Shown here: positions 21,634 to 33,560 of the stretch, in pieces
Layout: each line of letters starts with the position of its first letter
Position numbering within the stretch: the stretch's first letter is position 1
Source of the DNA: Shinisaurus crocodilurus
Taxonomy: Eukaryota; Chordata; Lepidosauria; Squamata; Shinisauridae
Assembly (NCBI GenBank): GCA_021292165.1
Contig: CM037879.1
Span: 37,788,339-37,852,338, forward strand
DNA length: 64,000 nt
Direction of reading: 5' to 3'
Made by a program: the position numbers and the translations under genes
The notes under the pieces: model-generated
Seen by the model: only the letters and a program-made list of their open reading frames with translations
Databases searched by the model: none
What the model was told of the DNA's origin: nothing

Positions 21634-22514
21634 GACCTAGTATGTTAGAGCACAGTTTTCTGTAGAATTTAGAGATTAGAGTTAAATTTACAATGGATCA
21701 AAAACATTGCATAATACCGTACCTTATTTTTCCTTATTTGGTTTGTTTTATTTACTAAGTCATATTCTAGTGTATTGCACCTGGCATGTTTTGGGGTGTT
21801 TTGAGCTTTGATTTTCTGTTGTAATACTTTAAATTAAAATAAATAAATAAATAAATAAATAAAAATGTGCAGGTCTTGAAGTTCTGTATGTTATGAAAGC
21901 ACCGAACTAACAACCTTATTGAGAAGCCTTGTGGGTCAAGTTATTATTTTAATGTGCAGATGGGTCTTCCCCCCATTGCTGTATCTTTGGTGGCTAATGA
22001 CAAATTAATATATTTGAAGCCTTATGATCTTTAATCAGATATTCATGTATGCAGGAATACAATGCCTTTTTGGCAAGGATAATTATAATATAAAGTGTAG
22101 AGTTGTAATTAACAATCAAAATGGGTGTTTGGAGTGCTGATCAAAATGAAGCATTAGAGCACTCAGTTAAGCATGATTTTGCTGGAATATAACTCAGAGA
22201 TACTGGTCATGATCCAGTACAGAGTTAGCCATGCTTAAGGCTTGAATTCTATAATACTTTCCTTAGAGTAAGTACCATTGAACCCTCAAATAGGTCTCCT
22301 TTTTCTCTTATCATCAGTATCATTATTCAGAATCCGTAATATTGTCAATGTCATTTCTGAATGCCATTTTAAACATCATTGCATATTGGAGATGACTGGA
22401 AATAGATGTAAGAAATCACCACTGGCCTAGTTCCATGTTCTCTTAAGTTTCTAATAGTCCCTGTTTCTTGTCCTTATACAAAAAAGTCATTACTAGTGAG
22501 TTTGTACAATCAAC
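21634..22514. other. Unassigned AT-rich intron
   Basis: About 0.9 kb, with an (AAAT)n run at 21836-21863. No element ends recognised. Confidence 0.4.
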
Positions 22515-22712
22515 CCATTGTTTATCCAGCACATTGGTATCCAGTTAAGTTCTCCCACTGAGAGATTTGCTTCCTTCAGTGCAGCCCTCTGCAGCCCACT
22601 GTACACACTCAAGGGTTGGGGGGACCCTTTGGTGCAGATTTCTAGGAGGGGCTCCAAGAGGAAGGGGAAAGGAAGTCCCATTGCACAACCAGACTTATGC
22701 TCACACAACTTT
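22515..22712. repeat. GGTTGGATCCAAC-type GC-rich repeat remnant
   Basis: GGAAGTCCCATTGCACAACC near the right end and a TGGTGCAGATTTCTAGGAG core match the family at 9375-9570. Confidence 0.4.
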
Positions 22713-22787
22713 GGATTTCACTCAATTGATGTGAGCTATTGAAATTCTATTGGCAGTCATCTGACTGGATGCTGATTTGAAATGAAT

Positions 22788-23018
22788 AGCCAGTATGGTG
22801 TAGTGGTTAGCGTGTTGGACTGGGACTTGGGAGATTGGGTTTCTGGTCCCCACTTGGCCACGAAGCTCATTGGGTGACTTTGGGCCAGTCACTGACTGTC
22901 AGCCTACCTCACAGGGTGGTTGTGAGGATAAAACTGAAAAAAGGAGGACCAGGTAAGCTGCCTTGGGCTCCTTGCAAGAGGAAACAAGGTGGGATATAAA
23001 TGTAATAATCAATAGATA
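22788..23018 (+). mobile_element. ACA/Sauria-type SINE
   Basis: AGCCAGTATGGTGTAGTGG head, TGACTTTGGGCCAGTCACTG body, and tail GGTGGGATATAAATGTAATA. Full length. Confidence 0.9.
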
Positions 23019-23149
23019 ATTTAAAAAATGATTACTTATTGCTCTTTATGACCTTAGAACATGATGTGGTATAATACAATATAATTACTTGAGGTTACTT
23101 TCATTGTTACAAGTTCATTATGAAAATGGCTAGTAGAAAGGATTTACAC

Positions 23150-23625
23150 TAGGATCTACTAGCAAATCAGAACCATCAATACCTGATGGAGCACCTCTCC
23201 CAGTATGAACCTACCCATACACCACCATGTTCATCATCTAAGGCACTCCTCCAGGTCCCTCCTCCAAGGGAGGCTTGGAAGGCAGCAATGAGGTTGAAGG
23301 CCTTCTTGGTGGTGGCCCCCCAATTCTAGAACAATCTCCCCGACAAGGCCTGCCTGGCGCCAACATTGTTATCCTTTTGGTGCCTGGTTAAGACCTCCTT
23401 CTTCTCTCAGGCATTTGGCAGCATATGATGAAGTTTTTAATCAGGTCTTGGATTTTTTATTGTTGTTTGTTTAAAATCATTTTTTAATATATGTCTCTCT
23501 CTCTGTTGTATGTATATGGGTTTTTATAATGTATTTCAAAGGTTTTTAATCTTGATAAACCACCCAGACAACTTCGGCTATTGGGCGGTATAGAAATATA
23601 ATTAATGAAATGAAATGAACATGAG
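23150..23625 (+). mobile_element. CR1/L2-type LINE 3' end
   Basis: 3' region with GGCACTCCTCCAGGTCCCTC, TTAAGACCTCCTTCTTCTC and the terminus GGCTATTGGGCGGTATAGAAA, followed by (AATG)n-like repeats. 5'-truncated. Confidence 0.75.
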
Positions 23626-23709
23626 AGATATTAGGAAAATAGGACTCTCTGACCATTTAGCTAATTATTGCCTGCTCTGACTGGCAGCAGCTCTCCACTG
23701 CTTCAAATA

Positions 23710-24140
23710 CCAATATATATTGGCTCGAATCAGATGTAACAATCCCATCCAACAAACCATGTCAGAGAGTTCCTCCCTTTCTCTTGTCTCGTCTCTTGCA
23801 TGCCTTAATTCAAGACTTCCTGATTTCTGAAATCACAGGTTGTTGCCCGAACCAGGAAAATGTGGTTTGAGCAATTGCTGCAAAAAAAGATATCAAACAA
23901 TACCTTGATCCTGGTTTGATAGCTTGGCTTGTAAGGATTGCTCAGACCACAGTTTCCCAGTTCAAATGTCACAGGAAACTGTGGTTTAAGAAACCAGGAA
24001 GTTTTGAATTAAGGCATACAAAAGGGCAGATGAGGAAGGAGGACGTGTGCAAGTACACACACACACACAGGGTTTGTGCCCATTCTAACAAACCACAGTG
24101 TGTTGGACCAGGATTGTTACACTATGGCTCAGTTCAGATG
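23710..24140. mobile_element. Probable MITE, GATGTAACAATCC inverted ends
   Basis: Left GGCTCGAATCAGATGTAACA; right end, read inversely, TACATCTGAACTGAGCCAT. Internal matched arms include GAATTAAGGCAT / ATGCCTTAATTC and AAACCACAGT / ACTGTGGTTT, so the element folds into a long imperfect hairpin. Confidence 0.55.
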
Positions 24141-24818
24141 TATTGTTGGATTCTTTTTTCTTCCTGTTGAGTTTATTGGCCCTGTTATCTCATATCATCG
24201 AGAGATTCTGTGGCTCAGGACATCTGTCTGACCCAGTAAAGTCCTTTGTTATGTAGTAGAAAACCTATCAGAAAGTCAGTGAGACTGAAGGCTGCTTTTT
24301 TCACCTTGGATGTATGAAAAATTTGTTTGGGTTCATTTTTACTTCGAATTTGCCCTGTTTGTAACCCCAATCACAAATGCGGACAGGAGCACAATTTTCC
24401 AGAAAAGCTCACAAGTTCCCAAACTTGCAGTCCTGTCTGACAAGTGCTTTTTTTTTAAGTGCACTTTGACACTTTAGTCTATGTGGGGAAAGTTCACATT
24501 TTGGGTGCACACTCTAAAAAAATGCACACTGAATTGTGCACTTTTTCATTTGAAAAAGGAAAAAAAAAGCTCAAACTTGGGAACGGGAACAAGACAAACC
24601 AAGCTCAGAGGTGAAAACAGGAGAACCTTGAGCTCGGAACTTGCATATTCTCCCATCCCGAGATAAGGAAGGAAATCCTGCCAAAGGTCTGAAAGTTATG
24701 TGGCAAAACCCGCAGCTTATTTGCAAATATATGCATGCCATCCATTTTTTAGTGCCATTTTTCTGGATAGAAAGGCAGGGTACAAATCAAATAAATAAAT
24801 CCATTACATGGATTTGTA
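24141..24818. other. Unassigned intron
   Basis: About 0.7 kb; a LINE-like GGATAGAAAGGCAGGGTACA plus (AAAT)n ends it at about 24765-24800. The middle holds TTTTT/AAAAA-rich, partly inverted TTGCACTT motifs but no clear element. Confidence 0.4.
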
Positions 24819-25068
24819 AGAGCCACTGTGGCGTAGTGGTGAGAGTGTTGGACTGGGACTCGGGAGATCCGGGTTCTAGTCCCCGCTTGGCCATGAAACT
24901 CACTGGGTGACTTTGGGCCAGTCACTGACTCTCAGCCTAACCTACCTCACAGGGTTGTTGTGAGGATAAAATGGAGAGGAGGAGGAGGAGGAGGACTATG
25001 TAAGCTGCCTTGGGTTCCTTGCAAGGAAAAAAGGCTGGGGTATAAATATAATAAATAAATAAATACAT
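24819..25068 (+). mobile_element. ACA/Sauria-type SINE
   Basis: AGAGCCACTGTGGCGTAGTG head, complete body, (GGA)n expansion, and tail GGGGTATAAATATAATAAAT. Little diverged from the other copies. Confidence 0.92.
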
Positions 25069-25481
25069 TTTACTGCAACTGAAGAAATGACAGGCAATTT
25101 GAAGCTGCTTCTCTATGTGTAAATATTATACAAGAGCTGGCCAATAAACCCAGCATGTTCTTACCTCTTTCCTCAGTGATTAGTCTCTCTCTGCCAAGGG
25201 CCATTATTGATCCACACTGTTTATATAGACCATGCTCCCCCTTCAGTTCCTGCCAAAAACAAAGGCTAAAGTTCATCTGATACTGCATTGTTTGCAACCA
25301 GGATTGCATAAGATGAGCCAATTAGTGCATTTAAAAACATTTGGAATTTGTTGCCGCATAACACACTAACCCGCCCAATTGGGCCAGTGCAAGGCATTTT
25401 ACACCCTGAGACGGACAAGATGGCAGCCCCCTCCCCCACTGCCTTCCACCTACAGAAGCAAACTCAGTCAAATTTTTGTTG

Positions 25482-25743
25482 AATGCGTATCTCTACTGTA
25501 TTTTAATTAGATATTCTTAGCTGTGTATTGCTTTTTAATTTTGTATGCTGCCTTGAACATCAATTTGAGGGAAATGTCGGTGCTACCAAAAATGAAATCC
25601 TAATTAATAAATGCTCTTTACTGTTGAACTTGTTGACCGTCCAGAGAGCTTTAGGCTTTGGGGCGGTAGAGAAATGAAATTAATAATAACTGTGGTGGTA
25701 GATATCCAGCTGTGGTGCCTATTTACAGTTAGGTGAGCTGGAG
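25482..25743 (+). repeat. Local duplication, copy 1 (LINE 3' end and flank)
   Basis: LINE 3' end CTCTACTGTATTTTAATTAG...AATAAATGCTCTTTACTG, then non-LINE flank GATATCCAGCTGTGGTGCCT. LINE end plus flank recur at 26645-26860. Copy 1 has an extra 60 bp (about 25627-25690) and was later hit by the MITE at 25744. Confidence 0.8.
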
Positions 25744-25878
25744 CAGTGTTCTCCAACCTTGGGTCCCCAGATGTTTTTGGCCTACAACTCCCAGCATGCC
25801 CCAGCCAGCGTAGCTGGCTGGAGCATGCTGGGAGTTGTAGGCCAAAAACATCTGGGGACCCAAGGTTGGAGAACACTG
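25744..25878. mobile_element. hAT MITE, CAGTGTTCTCCAACC termini
   Basis: A 135-bp near-perfect palindrome with perfect 8-bp target duplication AGCTGGAG (25736-25743, 25879-25886). The duplicated segment at about 26832 (GAACTGGAGG) preserves the unoccupied site. Confidence 0.95.
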
Positions 25879-26190
25879 AGCTGGAGGATGTTATTTAGTG
25901 GCTTCTGGACCCACGCTGGTGATGGGGGACAGCATTGTCTTCCTCAGCTAAGGGCAACAGGCTGGCTTAGGGGGTGCAGGGCACATTGCCTGAACACTGT
26001 CCTCAGACAGAGCCTGCCACTGTAGCCTCCTCCACATAACCCAGCATATGCTGCCTGAGGCAATTGCCTCACTCTGCCAATTGGTTGGACCGGCCCTGTT
26101 AACCTTGGTTGTTGTATGGCTAATGTGCACAGTCTTAAAGATATTTTAAAGAACTGCCTTCTACTGATTCAGACCAGTATGGAGAGGGGT

Positions 26191-26298
26191 CGCAGCTCTT
26201 GTCCGAACCCCCGGAGAGCCACTGCCAATCAGTGTACACAATACTTGCGCTAGATGGGCCAGTGGTCTGTCTCAGTATAAGGCAGCTTCCTGTCACCA
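26191..26298 (+). mobile_element. tRNA-derived SINE, 3' part
   Basis: GGAGAGCCACTGCCAATCAG, GATGGGCCAGTGGTCTG and GTATAAGGCAGCTTCC; the tRNA head is missing. Confidence 0.75.
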
Positions 26299-26429
26299 TC
26301 TAACTGCCAACAGTATTCCAAAGTCTCAAGCAAAGGTCTTCTCCAGCCCTATTACCTGAGATCCTTTTTAGGTGGGGTTGAACCTTTTACACAGGGGGGG
26401 GAGGGGGAAACATACATTGAGATTACCAA

Positions 26430-26860
26430 CTGAGGCCTTCCTCTGTGTCCTCCTTCTGAGATTACTAGGGAGAAAGCCTTTTCTGTTGTGGCTCCCTGAT
26501 TGTGGAATGCCCTCTCTAAACATATTTTCCTGGCATCACCTTTGAATTCTGATATTTGGCAGGTGGAAACAATTTTATATACTAAAGCCTTTTAATGGTG
26601 GGTGGCTGTTGGTTCTTGTGGCATGCTGCTATTTTTTGTTGTTGACTGTGTATCTCTACTGTATTTTAATTAGATATTCTTAGCTTTGTATTGGTTTTTT
26701 ACTTTTGTATGCTGCCTTGAACTTCGGTTTGAGGGAAATGTGGTGTTACCAAAAATGAAATCTAATAAATAAATGCTCTTTACTGCTGAACTATGGTGGT
26801 AGATATCCAGCTGTGGTGCCTGCTTACAGTTAGGTGAACTGGAGGAAGTTATTTAGTGTA
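26430..26860 (+). repeat. CR1/L2-like LINE 3' end; contains local duplication copy 2
   Basis: GTTGTGGCTCCCTGATTGTGG and GGAATGCCCTCTCTAAACAT are typical LINE 3' UTR phrases. From 26645 on, the sequence repeats copy 1 including the shared non-LINE flank up to about 26860. Confidence 0.75.
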
Positions 26861-27185
26861 AGGTCGATTAAGGCTTTAATAAGCAGCTTCCAGGGGTATA
26901 AGGTGAGTTCCCTAATTACTTGGCCATGAAGTTATCCGATAAGTCATTTAACATAAGCTAAATTGGAATTGGCATTCTTTAATTGAAACAAGAGGGTTTG
27001 TGCTAAGGGGATGTGCCCTGTAGTTTGGGAAAAACTTGAATGCTTATAGCAGCAGTCCAATAAATGGCATTGCTGCCTCAGTTTGTAACCATTAGGGTAA
27101 TTAGTGCTGCATTAATTGGCACCACTCTCTCGCACAGACCATATTGACGTAGTTCTTTAGCTTCCTGCTTCTTCAGACTTCATAA

Positions 27186-27602
<417 letters not shown>

Positions 27603-27670
27603 TAGGGAGAGTTATTTCCTCCTTTCCTTCTCCTTTGGCCCATTGCTCTTCCTGATGTAGCCAGGGTATT

Positions 27671-28733
27671 TATTTATTTTTGTTGCAATTTTAATTTTAT
27701 TTCTATGTGAAACAAACACATAATATCAAACATATAACAATTAACAAAACAAAATATACCTCCAATTTTCTTCTACAGCAAATATAGGTAACAATTATTT
27801 TTCTTACTCGATAATCCGAATGAGAAATCTCTTTCTTCCCTTTGTCCCAAATTTACTTATTATTCCATAAACCCACAAACAAATCATTATTTTCCAGTCT
27901 CTGAAAAAAGTCAATTAGAGGTTTCCACTCAACAATAAACATGGATGTTGTCCTTTCTCTGATTAATGATGTGAGTTTGGCCATCTCTGCCAGCTCCAGC
28001 ATCTTGACCAACCGTTCTTCTGTCGTAGGCACTGCTGGACCTTTCCATTTCTGTGCATATAGTAATCTCACTGCCATTGTAATGTATAAAAATAAAGTTC
28101 CATACCTTTCCTTCTAGCTGACTGTCCATTATTCCCAATAGAAAAGCCTCTGGTTTCAATTGAAAATTAATCTTTAAAATCTTTTGCATTAATAAATGAA
28201 TTTCTACCCCAAATGTTTTAGCTTTCTTACATGTCCACCACATAAGATAAAAAGGTTCTTTCCTGTTGTTCACATTTCCAACATATATCTGATGCACCGT
28301 TATACATTCTAGCCAATTTCTATGGAGATAAATACCAACGATACATCATCTTATAAAAATTCTCTTTAAGACTAGAACATAATGTAAATTTCAAACCTTT
28401 TAAACACATATTTTCCCATTGTGTCATTAATATATTATAGCCAAAATTTTGAGCCCATTTTATCATGCATTCCTTCACTTGCTCTTCCTCAGTTTCAAAT
28501 TACAACAAAAGCTTATTCATTCTTGAAATAAGATGTTCATCATTTAGACATAATTCCCTTTCAAAGTCAGATATACTTTGTTCAAAATCATACAACCTTT
28601 TATCAACTTTAAACCTTTCTACAATCTGTAAATAGGAAAACCATTGACATGTATGACCTTCTTTTATCAGTTCTTCTCTTGATTTTATTTTACATTCATC
28701 TTGGGAGAATTCCAACAAAGCACGATATGTCAA
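27671..28733 (-). mobile_element. 5'-truncated L1 insertion
   Basis: Flanked by perfect 20-bp target duplications CCTGATGTAGCCAGGGTATT (27651-27670, 28734-28753). Minus-strand frames show the L1 ORF2 C-terminus (MAVRLLYAQKWKGPAVP, LAEMAKLTSLIRERT, FIVEWKPLIDFF) with frameshifts, and an A/T-rich 3' tail at the left end. Inserted 226 bp downstream of the KCNH1 exon. Confidence 0.93.
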
Positions 28734-28767
28734 CCTGATGTAGCCAGGGTATTATGGGAGATGTAGT

Positions 28768-28978
28768 TAAGAACATAGGAAGCTGCCTTATGCTGTGTTG
28801 GATCATTGGTCCATCTAGCCCAGTATTGTCGACACTGACTGGGAATGGCTTTTTGGGGTTCCAGGTAGGATTCTATGTGAAAGATGATACTCTAGGTCTA
28901 CCTGGAGATGGCAGGGATTGAACCTGGGACCTTCTGCATGCAAAGCAGGTGCTCTCCCACTGAGCTGTGGCTCCTCCT
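28768..28978 (-). mobile_element. tRNA-derived SINE
   Basis: Complement order: GAACATAGGAAGCTGCCTTA, then GGTCCATCTAGC, CTGGAGATGGCAGGGATTGA and the tRNA head CTGAGCTGTGGCTCC. Nearly full length. Confidence 0.88.
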
Positions 28979-29799
28979 TGGCTTCTGTCCTTTGGAAGGA
29001 CATGATTCAGCAGCCTTGCTGAAGCTAAGCAAATCTGGACATGGTCGCTACATGGATGAGAGGCTACCATAAACGCCATGAATGCCACCTTCATTGAAGT
29101 CTGTATGTAACAAAGAAGATACCCATACTGCTGGCAAAAAAGGGGAGGGGGATTTTTGGAAGGGAAAAAATGGGCTTTTTCCACTCAAAAGTTGTTGGAG
29201 AACCCCAGAATTTGTGCAAATATGAACATTGAGTATTGAAGCTGCTACTTTAACTCTCACTCAGTTTCTACACCTGCTTCTTCATCTGTGTCCTAGGAGT
29301 TGTAAGCAGCGTAGTGGCAAATTTTGAAGTGCAGGATCTCATCCTGACAGCCCCCATAGTGATGCCCACAAGGAGAATCCATAGTCATGCCCCCAGAATA
29401 TATATGTTTATGTCCTGCTCTTCTATTAAAACTATTTATGGTTAAAAACTCCATAATATAACATAGCTTTTCAAAACAAACTAACCACTAATTAAATCTC
29501 ACAGTTACGGTAAGTTTACAGGGCATGTCTGCAGTCCTGTCCAGAGTTACCTGGGAGTAAGCTCCATTGAACTTCTTACTTCTGACTACATAGTTCAATT
29601 TGTAAAACACATTGAGCTTTAACAAAAGATCTTCCATTTTTAATTAGAAATGCAAATAAATATTACCATTTAAACTACTAGTGTGAAGGAGGAGCCCAAC
29701 CAAAGAAAAGGAAAATGGCATCCAGCCTCTGCTTGATTATTTTTGTCATTCTCTGACTTCCTCTAGCCTAACCTGTCAGAAACTATAGGAAAACTTGAA
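28979..29799. other. Unassigned intron
   Basis: About 0.8 kb. A decayed TGCAATCCTATGCA-type copy may be at 29525-29590 (CCAGAGTTACCTGGGAGTAAG). Nothing else recognised. Confidence 0.4.
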
Positions 29800-30067
29800 A
29801 GCCTCGTTATCACCTCATTTAAAAAAGCCATAAAGACTGATCTCTTCCGGCAGGCCTATCCGGCGGAATTTTAGGATGCCTTTAAGATGTTTCTAAGATT
29901 TTTTAAAGATGTTTTAAAATGTTTTTAAGATGTTTTAAGATGTTTTAATAGTATGTGTTGTGCTTTGATTAGTTTATGTATTTTATATTTTTTGCTGTTC
30001 CCCGCCTCGATCTAGACGGGGAGAGGCGGGTAAGAATGATTATGATTATGATTATGATTATGATTAT
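29800..30067 (+). mobile_element. LINE 3' end (CR1/L2 superfamily) with (GATTAT)n tail
   Basis: CCGGCAGGCCTATCCGGCGG, tandem AAGATGTTTTAA motifs, and GAGAGGCGGGTAAGAATGAT, then six ATTATG-like units to 30067. Plus-strand counterpart of 13714-14104. Confidence 0.8.
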
Positions 30068-30469
30068 ATTGCCAAAGCAAGTAGCATCCATCAGTTAGCT
30101 TGCTGCTCCAGCAGATGACATCATTGCTCCTGCTCTGAAAAAGATCCTGGGGCTCTGTTTTCCTACATTCCCCCTGCCTCCAGCACACAACCGATTCTAA
30201 GAGTAGAGAGAGGGCAAGTACCCTGCCTCTTGTATAGTCTGAGTGGTTGTATTGTGTTTGACTTTAAAAGCACCCTCAGCTTTCTGAAACATATTTTCTT
30301 AATTTTTTTAGTGATTGCTTTAAAAAAAAAATTTTTGTTAGCCACCTTGGATATTGCTTTTGAGATTAAAAAAAAGACAGGATTTAAATGTTTTAATAAT
30401 GTTTTATACATACCCATATCTATTGTACCAAAGGGATTTTAATGAGAACAGCACAAAGAATATGGGCAG

Positions 30470-31016
30470 CAGGGCTGGCGCTACCGCTAGGCAAACTAGG
30501 CTGTTGCCTAGGGCGCGTAGCTGAAGAGGGCGCAGAAACGCTGCGCTCCTCTTCACTGCTGGCGCGCTCCTGCCCCGCCCGCCTGCCTCGCCGACAAAGC
30601 CAGGTCAGTGCGGGGGATTGCGCCCGGAGGTAGTGGTGGGGCCGAGCCTGGGCACCACCCCCGCCCCCACCCCCCCCGCCGCCGGCGGACCCCCACCACC
30701 TACCTTCTCTGCGCCGCTTCCGGAGCTCCGCCTGCGCTCTGTTTTGGCGGGAGGAACCAGGGCAACAGGGCGTAAACAGCCCTGTTGCCCTGGTTTCCCC
30801 CGGCCAAAAACAGAGGGCGGGGGTCCCGTCGCGTCACTTCCTCTTCGGAGGAGGCGGTGGCCAGGGCGGGGGGAAGGTAGGTGGGGGGGCGGCGGGCAGC
30901 GGCGGGGGGGTTTGCAGAGCAGGGCTGCTTTGCTCGGGAGCCCCCCCCATGGCACGAGAGGGGGGGCGCTAAATATAATTTAGCCTAGGGTGCCAAACTG
31001 CCCTGCACTGGTCCTG
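30470..31016. mobile_element. CpG-rich hAT element, CAGGGCTGGCGCTACC termini
   Basis: 547 bp with a perfect 8-bp target duplication ATGGGCAG (30462-30469, 31017-31024). Left end CAGGGCTGGCGCTACC; right end, inverted, CAGGACCAGTGCAGGGC. The GC-rich core carries a long palindrome (about 30733-30813, arms around CAGGGCAACAGGG / CCCTGTTGCCCTG) and GTCCCGTCGCGTCACTTCC, both shared with the hAT element at 16163. No transposase frame. Confidence 0.92.
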
Positions 31017-31580
31017 ATGGGCAGATCAATCCTATGTCCCTCTAGACAGCGTCTAGAGCAGTGTTCTCCAACCTTGGGTCCCCAGATGTTTTTGGCCTAC
31101 AACTCCCAGCATGCCCCAGGGGCCCAGGGGCATGCTGGGAGTTGTAGGCCAAAAACATCTGGGGACCCAAGGTTGGAGAACACTGCTCTAGAGGGCCGTA
31201 GGATTGCTCAGATTCCCAGTTCTGAGGTCAGAAAAGAGCTCCAACCTCGGAGCTGGAGATCCGCGCTCAGATCCTCCTCTCCGCTCGCGGCTGGCGTGGA
31301 AAGAACCACATTGGCTGTGACTCCGAGGTTGTAAGAGCAACCTCAGAGAAGGGGTTCAGGGGGTGTTCCTGGGGGCGGGGCGGGGAGGAGACCGGCGCCG
31401 CCAAGATACAACACGCAGTGGTGGCGCCTCAGACTCCTTCCCTCCCCACCCCCCAAAGCACTGCAGTGAGGCAGCCGAAATCGGACATCCAACCTTTGCC
31501 TCCACGCTCCTCCCGCTCTGCATAGGGTGCCCCTAATCCCCCGAGTTCGGAGGGCTACAGGCATCCTCATTGGACTGCAC
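31017..31580. mobile_element. GCAATCCTATG-type hairpin MITE (family X), split
   Basis: AATCCTATGTCCCTCTAGAC and AGAGGGCCGTAGGATTGC form its terminal hairpin, which the hAT MITE at 31059-31185 has split. Body with TCGGA/TCCGA blocks and GCTCCTCCCGCTCTGCATAG; right end GGACTGCACCCTAAG. Confidence 0.65.
31059..31185. mobile_element. hAT MITE, CAGTGTTCTCCAACC termini
   Basis: 127-bp palindrome inside a family X hairpin; flanks GTCTAGAG (31051-31058) and CTCTAGAG (31186-31193), 7/8. Confidence 0.92.
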
Positions 31581-32226
31581 CCTAAGTCACACCTGATGTA
31601 CTTTCATTTTGATGAATTAGTGTAATAAATATGAAAAACCTTCAATTACTGGAATATTAGAGAAGATATATTCTGATAAATTCCAGTAACTGACCTGTTC
31701 AAATCATAAGCAGCGGAGCATATCACCAAGGAAACAGAGCCTCACGGCTGACAGAAGAGCATAGCATATATGTAAGATTGAATACCAGTCCATAAATTCT
31801 CAAGTCCAGTTCTCAAGCTCCACCGACTATACAACTTCAGGAACGCTGCAAAATGAATCAATCATGATGTGGCTTCTACATCCCTGCATTGCTGTCAGTA
31901 CTGGTATGTGTAATGACATACACCCCTCTAAGCAAATATTTTGAAGGTGAATCTATCCCCTGAATCTATTATCACTGTAATTCTATTTCACCTGCTTGGT
32001 GTGATGCGGAGTGTATAGAGGAGCTACAATAGTGAATAATCAAGCTGTTAAAGAAACAGTGATGATCTCTTTTGGCTAGATTAGAACATGCATGTTGATG
32101 GAATGAAGCAAATATTGTGCTTTAATGTAATGTTCTTTTATTGTTTTGGTGTAGGTTGTATTTATAATTGGTTGTTGCTTTTATATTATGTAAGCTGCTT
32201 TGTGTGTAACTTGTTGCAGAAAAGTG

Positions 32227-32228
<2 letters not shown>
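31581..32228. other. Unassigned intron
   Basis: About 0.65 kb, AT-rich, with no recognised element. Confidence 0.4.
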
Positions 32229-32266
<38 letters not shown>

Positions 32267-32292
32267 ATCATCATCATCATCATCATCATCAT
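32229..32292. repeat. (AGT)n(ATC)n microsatellite
   Basis: About twelve AGT/GTA units directly followed by about seven ATC units. Confidence 0.95.
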
Positions 32293-32786
32293 GATGGCCG
32301 GGAGGCATGGTTGGACACCTGCTGAGGGCCCACACCCCAGCAGGGCCTACTGACAAGAGCCCCCTGGAATTGTTCCTCCTCTTCACCATTGCAACCTGCT
32401 TGTTCATCTGCCTCTCGCTGTGGCTCAAACAGCAGTGGTGGGGAAAAGGAAGAGCAGCAGATGCCACTGCCTACTTGCTCACTGGCTCTCTGCCTGTCAA
32501 GCAAGCCAGTAGTAGCAATGATGAGAAAGAGGATGAGGAGCAAGAGCAGCCGTTGACAGTGGTGGTGAGAAGGTAGACTCGCTGAGGGAGGGGACCCACT
32601 GAAGGTGTCGTGCCCAAGGCCCCTCAAAAACCTGGAGCCAGCACTGATAATAATATTTATTAAATTTATTTTATAGATTTCATAGATAAGCTCAATGTAT
32701 TAGTCAAATCTAAATAACCAGAGAGGGCATTCAGGAGACATAAAGGCAGATGCAAACCGTGCCCCCAGTCACTTAGGGCTGAACTA

Positions 32787-33085
32787 CCTGGCTCACACAT
32801 AATGACAATCCAGAGTATTTGTTGAGCATGGGTTGTCAGTTGAATCTTGGGTTGTCGTTACATGTGAACCCTGCACTATGGTTGAACTATAGGTTGTTAA
32901 TCACGAACAACCCAGAGTTCACAACACAACAACAAACCATAGGTTCTCTTCCTGGGTTGTTCATAGTTGACAACCCATAGTTAAACCATAGTGTAGGGTT
33001 CTCACATAACAACAACCCATGAATCAACAACAACCCATGATTCAACCCATACTTTGGGTTGTCATTACGTGCGAACCAGGCCCAC
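32787..33085. mobile_element. MITE with AATGACAACCC-type inverted ends
   Basis: Left CTGGCTCACACATAATGACA; right end, inverted, CTGGTTCGCACGTAATGACA. The interior is rich in AACCCAT/ATGGGTT repeats in both directions. Related right end near 4375-4400. Confidence 0.65.
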
Positions 33086-33399
33086 AATTGCTGAGATTAT
33101 TTAATTTGCTTGTTGTTAAATTTGTGCCCTATCTTTTCACCAAATGCAGGGGCTGGAGCACTTACAGTGGAGCTGGGAAGACCGGTGCTTGCCTCCTCTC
33201 ATGCCCATGGATTCTCCCTGTCTATTTACCACTACCCAATCGAATTTTCCTCTTCCTGGGCTTACTTCTGTCTGAGAGCCCAGCTACGGGAAATCAATTC
33301 AGAATGGCAGGGAAGAATTGCAGGCACAGAAAGAGTTACATACCCCTCCCTGTCCACTCATTCTCTCCTACAAGGGCCTTCCGCATTCCAACATTAAGG

Positions 33400-33560
33400 C
33401 TATTTATTTGTTTGTTTATTTAAAAGATTTTTACTCCACTCTTCAGCCAAAAGTAAACCCAGGTCTTGCAAACAAAGATCAGTAATAAGATAGTCCCTGC
33501 CCTCAGGTTTACAATCTAAAATAAATGTCATAAAAGGAAAAGCAATTGGGAGGGAGGAGG
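33400..33560 (-). mobile_element. CR1/L2-type LINE 3' end fragment
   Basis: TTTATTTAAAAGATTTTTAC... and AGTCCCTGCCCTCAGGTTTA match the terminal region also seen near 20600. Confidence 0.65.

Noticed and set aside
30442..30983. GC-rich frames on both strands as coding sequence
   Set aside because: They lie in the hAT element at 30470-31016; both strands are open only because the sequence is GC-rich and palindromic.
32186..32467. Acidic/Tyr-repeat frame
   Set aside because: It reads through the (AGT)n(ATC)n microsatellite.
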